The translations under genes were made by a program, and so were the position numbers. Under the pieces are notes generated by a model. The model saw nothing but the letters and a program-made list of their open reading frames with translations. It had not been told where the DNA came from and made no database searches. From positions 1 to 64,000 of the forward strand of contig JANEZZ010000475.1 of NCBI GenBank assembly GCA_026122225.1: 64,000 bases of DNA. Reading direction: 5' to 3'. Of this stretch, positions 1 through 11,481 are shown piece after piece (the first letter of the stretch is position 1; each line of letters starts with the position of its first letter). The DNA is from Heloderma charlesbogerti (lineage: Eukaryota; Chordata; Lepidosauria; Squamata; Helodermatidae).

Positions 1-472
1 GATGCTTGTGTTGTTGTGCCACACAGGAATTGGCTTGCTGATGACTATGTTGTTTGATGTGTGTTGAAGTTGATGCGAGTGTTGTTGTGTTCGAGTTGCC
101 TTTTAGGTATATGATTTGCAATGTAATTGTTAACTTGGGAAGTAATGTGATGTGATTTGTGTTTGTTGTGATGTTGTGTGCTGTGTATGTTGTGTGATTT
201 TGTTTGTGTGTTTTGTTGTGTTGTGTTGTGTTTGATGTTGTGTGTGTTTGTGATTGTGTGTGTGTGTTGTGTTTGTGTGATGTTGTGTGTTGTTGTGTTG
301 TGTGTTTGTGTGTGATGTTTGTTGTTGTGTTGTTGTGTGTTGTTGTGTGTGTTGTGTGTGTTGTGTGTTGTGTGTTGTGTTGTGTTGTTGTGTGTTTGTT
401 GTGTGTGTGTTGTTTGTGTTTGTGTGTTGTGTGTTGTGTTGTTGTGTTTGTGTTGTTTGTGTGTTGTGTTGT

Positions 473-503
<31 letters not shown>

Positions 504-1489
504 TGTTTGTGTGTTGTGGTTGTTGTGTGTGTGTTTGTGTTGTGTGTTGTGTTGATTGTGTGTGTGTTTGTGTGTGATTTGTGATGTGTTGTTGTGTGTT
601 GTTGTTTTGTTGTTTGTGTTTGTGTTGTGTTGTGTTTGTTGTGATTGTGTTGTGTGTTGTTGTTGATTGTGTGTGTTGTTTGATGTTGTGTTGTTGATTG
701 TGTGTGTGTTGTGTGTTGTGTGTTGTGTTGTGTTGTGTGTGTTGTGTGTGTGTTTGATGTGTGTTGTGTTGTGTTTGTGTTTGTGTGTGTGTGTGTTGTT
801 TGTTTGTGTGTTGTGTGATGTGTGTGTTGTTTGTGTGTTTGTGTGTGTGTGTGTGTGTGTTGTGTTGTGTGTGTGTGTTGTGTGTGTTGTGTTGTGTTGT
901 GTGTGTTTTGATGTTGTGTGTTGTGTTGTTTGTGTTGTTTGTGTTTGTGTGTGTGTTTGTGTTGTGTTGTGTGTGTTGTGTGTGTTGTGTTGTGTGTTTG
1001 TTTGTGTGTGCTGTTGTGTTGTGTGTGTTGTGTGTTGTGTGTGTGTTGTGTGTTTGTGTGTGTGTGTTGTGTTGTGTGTTGTTGTTTGTGTTTGTGTGAT
1101 GTGTGTGTGTGTGATTTGTGTGTGTGTGATTGTTGTGTGTGTTTGTTTGTGTTGTGTGTTGTGTTGTGTGTGTGTGTTGTGTTGTTGATGTGTTGTTGAT
1201 GTGTGTGTTGTTGTTGTGTGTGATGTGTGTGTTGTTGTTTGTGTTGTGTGATGTTTGTGTGTGTTTGATTGTGTGTGTGTTGTGTGTGGTTGTGTGTTGT
1301 TTGTTGTTGTTGTGTTGTTGTTGTTTGATTGTGTGTGTGTGATGTTTGTGTGGTTTGTGTTGTGTTGTGTGTGTGTGTGTGTTGTGTGTGTGATTTGTGA
1401 TGTGTGTTGTTGTGTTGTTGTGTTGTGATGTGTGTTGTTGTGTGTGTTGTGATGTTGTGTGTGTGTGTTTGTGTGATGGCGTGTGATTT
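1..1489. repeat. GT-rich low-complexity tract, alternating TG domain
   Basis: The first ~150 bases are G/T-rich but still contain ordinary A and C. After that the + strand is almost only G and T, as TG steps with one or two T between single G residues. GG is nearly absent (rare examples near 513 and 1288). Occasional A appears as TGATG or TGATT. The open frames on both strands (Cys/Val/Leu-rich on +, Asn/Thr/Gln/Lys/His-rich on -) are compositional: stop codons need A on this strand or T on the other. I see no gene. Confidence 0.9.
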
Positions 1490-2215
1490 GTGTGCCTGTG
1501 GTGGGGGAGTTGCGGGAGGGGGACGGGTGGATGGGTGTGGGGCGTGGGGGAGGGGGTGGGGTGTGTTGTGTGTTCGGGTGGGGTGTGGGGTGGGGGTGGT
1601 GGGTGGGGTGGTGGGTGGTGGGGGGGGTGGGGGGGGGTGGGTGGTGGGTGGGGGGGGGTGGGTGGGGGGGGGTGGGGGGTGGTGGGTGGTGGGGGGGTGG
1701 GGGTGGGGGTGGGGTGTGGGGTGGGGTGGGGGGGGGGGGTGGGGTGGTGGGGGGTGGGGTGGGGGTGGTGTGGGGGTGGGGGGGGTGGGGTGGTGGGGGG
1801 GGTGGGGGTGGGGGTGGGTGGGGGGGGGTGGGGGGTGGGGGTGGGGGGTGTGGGGGTGGGTGGGGGGGGTTGGGGGTGGGGGGGGGGGGTGGGGGTGGGG
1901 GGGGGGTGGGGGTGGGGGGGTGGGGGGTGGGGGTGGGGTGGGGGGGTGTGGGGGGTGGGGTGGGTGGGGGGGGGGGGGGGTGGTGGGGGTGGGGGGTGGT
2001 GGGTGGGGGGGGGTGGGGGGGGGGTGGGGTGGGTGGTGGGTGGTGGGTGTGGTGGGGGTGGGGGGTGGGGTGTGTGGGGTGGGTGGGGGGGGTGTGGGGG
2101 GGGTGGGGGTGGGGTGGGGGTGGGGGGTGGGGGGGTGGGTGGGGGGGTGGGGGTGGGGGGGGTGGGGTGTGTTGGGGGTGGGTGGTGGGGGGGGGGGGTG
2201 GTGGTGGGGGTGATT
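1490..2215. repeat. G-rich tract of G-runs separated by single T
   Basis: About 730 bp in which runs of 2-12 G are separated by single T residues. TT is nearly absent (examples near 1869 and 2171). The + strand offers a very dense series of G-quadruplex-compatible runs. It is not the vertebrate telomere repeat, because TTAGGG is absent. Gly/Trp/Val-rich open frames here are compositional artefacts. Confidence 0.9.
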
Positions 2216-2700
2216 GGGGTTTTGTGGGTGTGGTGTGGGGGGGGGGTATAGGTGGGTGTGGGGGTGTTGTTTTTTGTGCGGTGTGTGTTGGTGTTGTGTG
2301 TTTTGTGGGTGATTGCGTGATTGTTGTTGTGTTTGATGTGTGTTGTTTGTTTTGGGTGTGTGTGTTGTGATGTCTTTTGTGTGTCTGTGGGGGGTTTTTT
2401 GCGTTGTATTGTGTGGTGTTTTGGTGATGTTGATTTTTGATTTGTTGTGTGTGTGTGGTGTGGGAGGTTTGTTTTTCTGATGCCGGGTCTTGCTGGAAGT
2501 GTTTGTGTGGGATGGTTCTGTGTTGGTCTGGAATTTTGTTTGTCTCGGTGGTGTTGGGGGGGTGTTTGCGTTGGGATTGTCGGGATGTGTGTGTGTGGGG
2601 GGGTGGGGGGGTGTGAGGAGTTTGGTGGGTGGCAAGTGTGCGTGTGTTGGTGTTGCGGTGTTTTTTTGGTTTTGGTGATTGTTGGTGTGTGGTGCTGTTT
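2216..2700. repeat. Transitional G/T-rich segment with some A and C
   Basis: This segment is still biased to G and T but contains scattered A and C, for example near 2480-2600. It sits between the G-run domain and the T-run domain. It may be degraded unique sequence or an interruption of the array. I recognise no gene or element in it. Confidence 0.6.
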
Positions 2701-5700
2701 GATGTGTGTGTGGATTTGTTGTTGTTTTGTTTGTGTTGTTGTTTGTGTTGTGTGTTGTGTTTGTTTGTGTTGTTTGTGTTTTTGTTGTTGTTGTTGTGTT
2801 TTGTTTGTTGTTTGTGTTGTTTTGTTGTGTTGTTGTGTTGTTTGTTGTTTGTGTTGTTGTTTTGTGTTGTTGTGTTTTGTTTTGTTGTTGTGTTTTGTGT
2901 TGTGTTGTTTGTTGTTTTGTTGTTGTGTTTGTTGTTGTTGTTGTGTGTTGTTTGTTTTGTTTGTTTGTTTTTGTTGTGTTGTTTGTGTGTTGTGTTGTTT
3001 GTGTTTTGTTGTTGTGTGTTGTGTTGTTGTTGTTGTTGTGTGTTTTTGTTGTTGTGTTGTTTGTTTGTGTTGTTTGTTTTGTGTTGTGTTGTTGTTGTGT
3101 TGTTTGTTTGTTGTGTGTTGTTTGTTTGTGTTGTTGTTTGTTGTTTGTGTTGTTTTGTGTGTTTTGTTTGTTGTGTTGTTTGTTTTTTGTTGTTGTTTGT
3201 GTTGTGTTTGTTTGTTGTTTTGTTGTTGTTTGTTGTGTTGTTTTTGTTTGTTGTTGTGTTTGTTGTTTTTGTTGTTGTTTGTGTTGTTGTTTTGTGTTGT
3301 TGTGTTTTGTTGTTGTTTGTTGTTTTGTTTTGTTTGTTGTTTTGTGTTGTTTGTTGTTGTGTTTTTTGTGTTGTTTGTGTTTGTTGTGTTTGTTGTTTGT
3401 GTTGTTGTTTGTTGTTGTTGTTTTTGTTTGTTTGTTGTTGTTGTGTTGTTGTTTTGTGTTTGTTGTTTGTTGTTTGTTGTTGTTTTGTGTTTGTTTTGTT
3501 TGTTGTGTTTTGTTGTTTTGTTTGTGTTTTGTTGTTGTGTTGTTTTGTGTTTGTTTTGTGTTTTGTTGTTTGTGTTGTTTTTGTGTTGTTTTGTTGTTGT
3601 TTGTTTGTTGTTTGTTGTGTTTTGTTGTGTTTTGTTGTTGTTGTGTTTGTGTTTGTTGTTGTTTGTTTTGTTGTGTTTTGTTGTGTTTTGTTTTGTTGTG
3701 TTGTGTTTTGTGTTTTGTTTGTTGTTTGTTTTGTTTGTTGTTTTGTGTTGTGTTGTTTGTGTTGTGTTGTTTTGTTTTGTTGTTTGTTGTTTTGTTTGTG
3801 TTTTGTTGTTGTTTTTGTGTTTGTGTTTGTTTGTGTTGTTTTGTTGTGTTTTGTTTGTTGTTGTTTTGTTTGTTGTGTTTTTGTTGTGTTGTTTGTTGTT
3901 TTGTTGTTGTTTGTGTGTTTGTTTTTGTTGTTTTGTGTTGTTTGTGTTGTTTGTTTTGTTTTGTGTTGTTTGTTTTGTTTGTGTTTGTGTTGTGTTGTTG
4001 TTTGTTGTTGTGTTTGTTGTTTTTGTTTGTTGTTGTGTTTTGTTTGTTGTTTGTTTTGTGTTTGTTTTGTGTTGTTGTTTGTTTTTGTTTTGTGTTGTTT
4101 GTTGTGTTGTTTGTTGTGTTTTGTGTTTTGTTGTGTTTGTTGTTTTGTTGTGTTTGTTGTTGTTTGTTTGTGTTGTTTTGTGTTTTTGTTGTGTTGTTGT
4201 TGTTTTGTGTTTGTTTTGTTGTTGTGTGTTTGTTTGTTTTGTTTGTTGTTTTGTTGTTGTTTGTGTTTGTTGTTGTTGTGTGTTTTTGTGTGTTTGTTGT
4301 TGTTTGTTTTGTGTGTTTTGTTTGTTGTTGTGTGTTTGTGTTTTTTGTTGTTTTTGTTTGTGTTTTGTGTGTTTGTTGTTGTTGTTTTGTTTGTTTTGTG
4401 TTTGTTTGTTGTTGTTGTTGTTTTTGTGTTGTTGTTTTTGTTGTTGTTTGTGTTGTGTTTGTGTTGTTTTGTTTTGTTGTGTTGTTTGTTGTTGTTTTGT
4501 TGTGTTTTTGTTTTTGTTGTGTTGTTTGTTTGTTGTGTTTGTTGTTTGTTTGTTGTGTTTTTTGTGTTGTGTTGTTTTGTTTGTTTGTTTTGTTTTGTTT
4601 GTTGTTTGTGTGTTGTTTGTTTGTTTTGTGTTGTTGTTTTTGTGTTGTTTGTTGTTTGTGTTTGTGTTGTTTTGTTTTGTTGTTTGTTGTTTTGTTTGTT
4701 GTTTGTTTTGTGTTTGTTGTGTTTGTTTTGTTGTTTTGTTGTTGTTTGTTTTGTTGTTGTGTTTGTTTGTTGTTGTTTGTTTTTTGTTGTGTTTGTTTGT
4801 TTGTTTTGTTTGTTTTGTGTTTGTTGTTGTGTTTTTGTGTTTTGTTTGTTGTTTGTTTTGTTTGTGTTTGTTGTTTTGTGTTTGTTTTGTTTGTTGTTTT
4901 GTTGTGTTGTTTTTGTTTGTTTGTTGTTGTTTGTTTTGTTTGTTGTGTTTTTGTTGTTTGTGTTTGTTTGTTGTTTTTTGTGTTGTTTGTTGTGTTGTGT
5001 TTTGTTGTTTGTGTTGTTGTTTGTTTGTGTTGTTTGTTGTGTTTTGTTGTTTGTGTTGTTTTGTTGTTTGTTTTTGTTTGTTGTTTTGTTGTTTTTGTTT
5101 TTGTGTTTGTTTGTTGTGTTGTTTTTTGTTTGTTGTTGTGTTTGTGTTTTTTGTTTGTTGTTTGTTTTGTTTGTGTTTGTTGTTTTGTTGTGTTTGTTTT
5201 TGTGTGTTGTTTGTTTTGTTGTTTTGTTTTTGTTTTGTGTGTTGTTTTGTTTGTGTTTTGTTTGTTTGTTTTTGTTTTGTGTTGTGTTTGTTTGTGTTTG
5301 TGTTGTTTTGTTGTTGTTTGTGTTGTTTTTTGTTTTGTTGTTGTTTGTGTTTTTGTTGTTGTTGTTTGTTGTGTTTGTGTTTTTGTTGTGTTTTGTTTGT
5401 TGTTTTTGTTTTGTTGTTTGTTGTTTTGTGTTTTGTTTGTTTGTGTTGTTTTGTGTTTGTTTTGTTGTTGTGTTGTTTGTGTTTTTGTTTGTTGTTGTTG
5501 TGTTTTTGTTTGTTTTGTTGTTTTGTTTTGTTGTTGTGTTGTTTGTTTTGTGTTGTTTTGTTTTGTGTGTTGTTTGTTTGTTGTTTTTGTTGTTTGTTTT
5601 TTTGTGTTTGTTTTGTTTTGTTTGTTGTGTTTTTGTTGTTTTTGTTGTTGTTTGTGTTTTTGTTGTTGTTTTGTTGTTTGTTTTGTTTGTTTGTTTTTGT

Positions 5701-8105
5701 GTTGTTTGTGTTTTTGTTTGTGTTGTTTTGTTGTTTTGTGTTGTTGTTTGTTGTGTTTGTTTTTGTTTGTTGTGTGTTTGTGTTGTTTGTTTTGTTGTGT
5801 TTTGTTGTGTTTTTGTTGTGTTTTGTTTGTTTTGTTTGTTTTGTGTGTGTTGTGTTTTTGTTTTTGTTGTTTTGTTTGTGTTTTGTTGTTGTTTGTTTGT
5901 GTTGTTTGTTGTTTGTTGTTGTTGTTTGTTTTGTTTTTGTTGTTTTGTTTGTTTGTTGTTTGTGTTTTGTTGTTGTTTGTGTTGTGTTTTTTGTTGTGTT
6001 TGTTGTTTTTGTTTGTGTTTGTTGTTTGTTGTTTTGTTGTTGTTTGTTGTTTTGTTTTTGTGTGTTGTTGTGTTTGTTTGTTTTGTGTTGTTTTGTGTTG
6101 TTTTTGTGTTGTTGTTTTGTGTTTGTTGTTGTTTTGTGTTGTTTTGTTGTTGTTTTGTGTTTTTGTTGTTGTTGTTGTTTTTGTGTTGTTTTGTTGTTGT
6201 TTGTTTGTTTTGTTTTGTGTTGTTGTTGTTTGTTGTTTGTGTTGTGTTTGTTGTTTTTTTTTTGTTTTGTGTTGTTTTTGTTTTGTTTGTTTGTTTGTTT
6301 TGTTGTTTGTGTTTTGTTGTTGTTTTGTGTTGTTTTTGTTGTTTGTTTTGTTGTGTTTGTTTGTTTGTTTTGTTTGTTTTGTGTTTGTTGTTTGTGTTTT
6401 TTGTTTGTTTGTTGTGTTTTGTTTTGTTGTTTGTTTTGTTGTTGTGTTTGTTTTGTTGTTTGTTGTTTGTTTGTTGTTTTTGTTGTGTTTGTTTTTGTTT
6501 TTGTTGTGTTTGTTGTTGTTTGTTTGTGTGTTTTGTTGTTGTTTTGTTTGTTTTGTTTGTTTTGTGTTTTTGTTGTTGTTGTGTTGTTTTTTGTTTTGTG
6601 TTGTGTTGTTTTGTTTGTTGTTTGTTGTTTGTTGTTGTTTTTGTTTGTGTTTGTTGTTTGTTGTTTTTGTTTTGTGTTTGTTTGTGTTTTTTGTTGTTTG
6701 TGTTGTTTTTGTGTTTGTTGTTGTTGTTGTGTTTTGTTTGTTGTTTTGTTTTGTTGTGTGTTTTGTTGTTTGTGTTTGTTTTTGTTGTTGTGTTGTTGTT
6801 TGTTGTTGTTTTGTTGTTTTTGTGTTTGTTGTTGTGTTTTGTTTTGTGTGTTTGTTGTTGTTTGTTGTTGTTTTTGTTGTTTGTGTTTTTTGTTTGTGTT
6901 TGTTTGTTTTGTTGTTGTTGTTTTGTTGTTTGTTTTGTTTGTGTTTTGTGTGTTTTTTGTGTTTGTTGTTTGTTGTGTTGTTGTGTTTTTGTTGTTTGTT
7001 TGTGTTTTTGTTGTTTGTTTGTTGTTTTGTTTGTTGTGTTGTGTTGTTTGTTTTGTGTTGTTGTTTGTTGTTTTGTTGTTTGTTGTTGTTTTTGTGTTTG
7101 TGTTTGTTGTTGTTTGTTTGTGTTTTTGTGTGTTTGTTTGTTTTGTTGTTGTGTTTTGTTGTGTTTGTTTTTGTTGTTGTGTTTTGTTGTTTTGTTGTTT
7201 TTGTGTTGTGTTTTTGTTGTTTGTTGTTGTTGTTTGTTTTGTTTGTGTTTGTTTTTTGTTGTTTGTTGTTGTTTGTTGTTGTTGTTGTTTGTTTGTGTTT
7301 GTTGTTTTTGTTGTTTGTGTTTTTGTTTGTGTTTTGTTTTGTTTGTGTTTTGTTTGTTGTTGTGTTGTTTTGTTGTTTGTGTTTGTTTGTTGTGTTGTGT
7401 TTGTGTTTGTTGTTTGTTGTTGTGTTTTGTTTTGTTGTTTTGTGTTGTTGTTTGTTTTTGTTTGTTTGTTGTTTTGTTGTTTGTGTGTTTGTTTGTTTTG
7501 TTTGTTGTTTGTTGTTTTGTTGTTGTTTGTTTTGTGTTGTTTGTTTTTGTTGTGTTTTGTTGTGTTTGTTTGTTTGTGTTGTTGTTTTTGTTGTTTGTGT
7601 TTTTGTTGTTTTTTGTTTGTGTTTGTTTGTTTGTTGTGTTTTGTTTGTTTGTTGTTTGTTTTGTTTGTTTGTGTTTGTTGTTTTGTTGTGTTTTTGTTGT
7701 GTTTTGTTGTTTGTTTTTGTTGTTTTGTTTGTGTTGTTTTTGTTTTGTTTGTTTGTTGTTGTTTTGTTTTGTTTGTTTTGTTGTTTTTGTTTGTTGTTTT
7801 GTGTTTGTTTTGTTGTTTGTTTGTGTTTTGTTTTGTTGTTTTGTGTTTGTTGTTGTTTTTGTTTTGTTTTTTGTGTTTGTTGTGTTGTTTGTTTTTTGTG
7901 TGTTTTGTTGTTGTTTGTTTTGTTTGTTGTTTTGTTGTTTGTTTGTTTTGTTGTTTTGTTGTTTGTTGTGTTTTGTGTTGTTTTGTTGTTGTTTGTTGTT
8001 GTTTGTTTGTGTTTTGTTGTTGTGTTGTTTGTTGTTTTTTTGATTTGTTGTTTGTTTGTTTGTGTTGTGTTGTTGTTTTTGTTTTGTTTGTTGTTTGTTG
8101 TTGAT
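2701..8105. repeat. 5.4-kb T-run/single-G tract (TTG/TTTG-type)
   Basis: About 5.4 kb made almost exclusively of single G residues separated by runs of 1-5 T. I see essentially no C, almost no A and almost no GG. There is no fixed period: TG, TTG, TTTG and TTTTG mix irregularly. The open frames of up to 2659 codons on the minus strand and about 1800-1885 codons on the plus strand follow from the two-letter alphabet and are not genes. The tract ends sharply at about 8105 where normal sequence begins. Confidence 0.9.
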
Positions 8106-8106
8106 G

Positions 8107-8220
8107 CATAGAAGGTGTCAGGAAAGACCCCTGCCCTGGAAAGCCACTGCCAGTCAGTACCTGGTTAGATAGACAAATACTCCAACCTGGTCTAAGATAT
8201 CTCCCTATGTTCCTATGTAT
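8107..8220 (+). mobile_element. Squamate SINE 3' fragment
   Basis: This resembles the 3' half of a common squamate tRNA-derived SINE: a GGAAAGACCCCTGCC block, a CTGCCAGTC block, then a stretch ending in the tail word CCTATGTTCCTATG. The tRNA-like head is missing, and the fragment abuts the G/T tract at its 5' side. Family assignment is from memory of the consensus. Confidence 0.55.
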
Positions 8221-9182
8221 GTTTTGAAGAAAAGGTGGGAATCTTTGGGGGATGTTTTACCTCACTGGTTTTTAAACATTCCACCTTCAAGGAATCCCTT
8301 CTGCATTCGGCTATATTTGTTGAAGAATCCCTACACGTACGTCATGGAATCCCTAACAGATTGAAGAGGACACAGTGGCCTAGTACATGTGGGAAGCTTG
8401 TTTGGGCCTGTTGGAGCCAGTGCTGAGCCACAATTCCTCAAAAGCCTTTTGGGGGGGGTCTTTTTCTCTTCCCTCTCGAAAAAGAAGGCTACTTTGCAGA
8501 ATGTTATTTAAATATTCTCCACCATTTTTTTTGTGGCAACCACCATTTTCCCAAAACAGTACCCTGGAGCAATGCTAGCTCTGGGGCATTGTGAAGGATG
8601 CAAAATGGTGGTCATGCTACCACCCCAGTTGTTGCTTTTGCAAACACTTGTAGCACCAGCAAAAGAAAGAAGCTGTACCACTTCTCATGGTGAGCCCAAG
8701 CCCTGAGAAACGGTTGGAAAACTTGTCTCCTGGAGAAATTCTTTGCCCATAAATAGGGTAGAAAATTGTTAAAGGCTGCTTGCTCACAGCTCATGTTGGA
8801 CCTCACTGTTGCCATGTGTAAAGTGAGGGTCTGCCCTACAAAACCCCTAAACCCTCCTAAGACTCTGTACTATTGGTGAAGATGAGTAGTGGTGGGCAAG
8901 TTTTCTTTCAAGGAAGCTCATCCAGCATTGCGGATGTTCTCGTTGAGGAACAGGGCCAAAGTCACAAGGGAGCTAGTATGAGCAGACTTTGTTCCAGGAT
9001 GTTTCGGGGCTGTCTTTTCGCATTCAGCTTCCTTTTCAAAGTACATATCTAGCCATTTTACTCATAAAGACAGAAGGAAAAAATGAAGAGGCGGTATGCT
9101 CCCAAATTGCTCACTAAAAGGTAATACAATTAAATAAGTATAAACATATTAGGCTATCTTTATTTATGTTCTGCAATGATTC
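8221..9182. other. No recognised feature
   Basis: This is sequence of ordinary composition with short open frames of 60-67 codons and no recognisable domain. I see no repeat or RNA gene that I can name. Confidence 0.4.
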
Positions 9183-9258
9183 CCGTACTCCCTCAGGGGG
9201 TTGGACTCCATGGTCTTATAGGCTCCTTCCAACCCTACTATTCTATGATTCTATGAGG
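9183..9258 (+). mobile_element. CR1 LINE 3'-end fragment
   Basis: The segment contains the CR1 3' UTR words GGGGGTTGGACTCCATGG, TCCTTCCAACCC and the terminal octamer tail ATTCTATGATTCTATGA. Only the last ~75 bp of the element are present, a typical severe 5' truncation. Confidence 0.8.
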
Positions 9259-9772
9259 CCCCCTCAAAATTTCCACAACATTTCTGGGTACAAGCCTTTT
9301 GAGGAACCCTCTGGGTTCCCAGGGAACCATCTGAAAGCTACTGTGCACCACTAAAATCCAGGTTCCGCTCATACGATGCTTCCAAGCCAGGTTTTATCAT
9401 GCAATCACCCTGCTTCATTCACAGAATTTTACAGGGGTCCAGATAATGTCTTCAGTTAGAAACCCTGCTCAGTTTTCTAACTGCGTCTTCCATCTTTCTT
9501 CTTACAACCCGCCCCCCCCCCCACACACACAACCATTAAGGAGGGGAAGATGCAATCATTACATAATGACTTTTGATGGGTCGTGGTAGAGCCTTTCATC
9601 TGAAGGTACCCATAGATTGCTCTTGCCATAAATTAGATGGATGTCCCATTCAGGTTCCATGTTTTAATATATGCATCCACAAGAATCATTCAGGAAATCA
9701 TCAACTGGTTGCAAAATAATATATGTTGAAGGTGACAATCGCAAGCATGCTTCAGTTCTACAGAGACCATAG
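9259..9772. other. No recognised feature; short C/AC run
   Basis: Apart from a poly-C then CA run at about 9508-9532, I see no element or gene in this stretch. Confidence 0.4.
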
Positions 9773-9775
9773 TTC

Positions 9776-9846
9776 AGAGCAGACAGTGGCCTAGATGGAA
9801 AAATCGTCTAACCTGGTATAATGCAGCTTGCCACGTTTCTATATAC
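9776..9846 (+). mobile_element. Possible SINE 3' fragment (diverged)
   Basis: The order GCAGACAGTGGCCTAGATGG, then a GTCTAACCTGGTATAATGC-like block, then GCAGCTT resembles the 3' part of the same SINE type as at 8107. It is diverged and lacks the tRNA head. Confidence 0.45.
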
Positions 9847-9939
9847 AGGGGAGGCAAAGAGGTATACTGCTGGCTGAACCTCACTCTTGAAACAAATGGC
9901 AGTGTGGAATCCCAGTAAACTAATAATAATTCTCTCTTG

Positions 9940-9968
9940 ATGATGCTGCTGATGCTGCTGCTGCTGAT
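9940..9968. repeat. (CTG/ATG)n trinucleotide microsatellite
   Basis: A short interrupted run of GATGCTGCT units ends in GCTGCTGCTG. It lies in otherwise unassigned sequence. Confidence 0.8.
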
Positions 9969-10361
9969 TTCTGTTTTAATGGATACATTTCTGCATTGAA
10001 AGTGACTTATCCGAGTGCTAGAGTGCAATAGTCTGCCTGCTTTTTCTTGACACTTTTCTTTTTCACACGCTTCTCTTCGACGGGATGTTTCTTAACTCGG
10101 ATGTAGTTTTGTGGGATGGGAGTCACTCTGAATTGGAACCGGAGTTTACAAATACACTAGACAGCATTCACTCCTGTTAAGTGTAAATACTCATCCATTC
10201 CATTTGTGCAAAAAAAATAAAAATAAAAATAAAGCACACACAATGAGAAGGGGGAAAAGCTAAAGTGTATGTTTCATATCAGTTGTGTCCTTGCTTATTT
10301 ATTCCATCTCGGGCTTACTTGAGTCCAGTGATTGTTACCTGATGGGAATATTATAAAGATG

Positions 10362-10440
10362 CTGTGTTTAAAGACCATGCCTCAGTATAGAGCGCATTGC
10401 AGGTCCTGGGTTCAAACCCTGATGCCTCCAGTTTGCATGA
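10362..10440 (+). mobile_element. tRNA-derived SINE head fragment
   Basis: The segment contains a B-box-like GGTTCAAACCC preceded by GAGCGCATTGCAGGTCCTG and followed by TGATGCCTCCAG. This is the layout of the tRNA-like head of squamate SINEs. It does not fold as an intact tRNA gene and the body of the SINE is missing. Confidence 0.5.
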
Positions 10441-10509
10441 TTTCAGATAGAGATGAGCACATCCACTTCACGTGATGACGTGGACTCTAGTGCTCAGTGT
10501 TTATGCTGT

Positions 10510-10623
10510 AACAGCCTTCCCCAACCTGGTGTCCTCCAGATGTGTTGGACTACAATATGCCAGCTGGGAATGATGGGTGTTGCAGCCTGACACATCTGGA
10601 GAGCATCAGGTTGGGGGAGACTG
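10510..10623. mobile_element. Palindromic hAT-type MITE
   Basis: The left arm has CCTTCCCCAACCTGG and CCTCCAGATG. The right arm returns as CATCTGGAGAGCATCAGG and TTGGGGGAG. The arms are inverted copies around a short centre. The same family occurs more completely at 36962-37097, where an 8-bp TSD supports a hAT assignment. No clear TSD is visible here. Confidence 0.65.
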
Positions 10624-11059
10624 GCATAATAGATGGTGCAACCAGGGGGGCAGGAATTTCAGAGAATGTTTTGGAGATCAGGAATATAAGAGGCAAACAG
10701 AGGCTTGCGGCGGGGGGTGGGGGGTGTTGACTCTTTGAGTTCCTTCTCTTTGGATCCCCAGTGTTTGCACAGGTTCCTCTGTCAGTCTGATCTTTGAGCC
10801 CACACCTCAACTAAAAAGACAAGGCACATGTCGATGGGTGGCCTAGGGCCACCATTTACTCAACTTTATGAACTTTAACAAACAAGCTCTGCAACGTGAA
10901 CTCTGTGCATGATGCTAGTCACTGCTGAGGCCATTTGGTGATGGAAACCTGCTTAGAGTTTGGGCGAGCCTGACCCAGTCCTGGATCAGGGGTTGTATGA
11001 AGCCTATTGCACTGCCATGGGAGGGTTTTTTCAGTGTGGAGTCAGGGGCTCCTGGTTCA

Positions 11060-11178
11060 CTCACCTAGGTCCCACAACTCCTGGGTCCCTGGGAGGAACC
11101 CCCACAACTCACCTGGGAGGAACCCCTATAACTCACCTGGGTCCCATAACTGGGTCCCATAACTGGGTCCCATAACTC
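11060..11178. repeat. Short tandem repeats (GGGTCCCATAACT / GGGAGGAACCCC types)
   Basis: Two interleaved short motifs repeat: CACCTGGGAGGAACCCC twice, then GGGTCCCATAACT three times in a row near 11137-11177. This makes a small local tandem cluster. Confidence 0.7.
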
Positions 11179-11321
11179 CGAGTGGGTGAGACAAGTTAGC
11201 CCCAAAGGGAGTCCTTGCCCTGCCTCTGGGTCCAGCAGCCCTGAGCGAGAAGTCTCAGGATGCCCCCAGTCGCCTAAAAGATGTCAGAGCGCTCACCAAT
11301 TCTCTTTTGTTACCCATCTTT

Positions 11322-11481
11322 CAGTGGAGGCTAGTGGCTCTGATGTCAGCAGGGTGGTAGACCTGCTCTAGGTTTCAGTCAGGACCAGTCAGGACCTTGG
11401 AGAGCCCCTTTGGAGTTCTGACTGAAACCCAGAGTGGATTCACTGCCCCACTGACATCAGAGCCCCCAGCCGCCACTCCTG
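11322..11481. mobile_element. Foldback MITE (CAGTGGAGGCT family)
   Basis: It starts CAGTGGAGGCTAGTGG and TCTGATGTCAG, and ends with the inverted counterpart CTGACATCAGAG and CCGCCACTCCTG. TTTCAGTCAG near the centre is answered by CTGACTGAAA. TCTTT flanks both sides, a possible 5-bp duplication. A second family member lies at 53146-53286. Confidence 0.65.

Noticed and set aside
1490..2215. Telomeric repeat or ciliate-like telomere
   Set aside because: There is no TTAGGG and no fixed period. G-runs vary from 2 to more than 10, and the tract lies between other G/T domains.
130..8109. A 2659-codon minus-strand frame and plus-strand frames of up to 1885 codons as giant protein genes
   Set aside because: The sequence uses only G and T on one strand (A and C on the other), so stop codons cannot occur in any frame. 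All frames are open together and the proteins are low-complexity.
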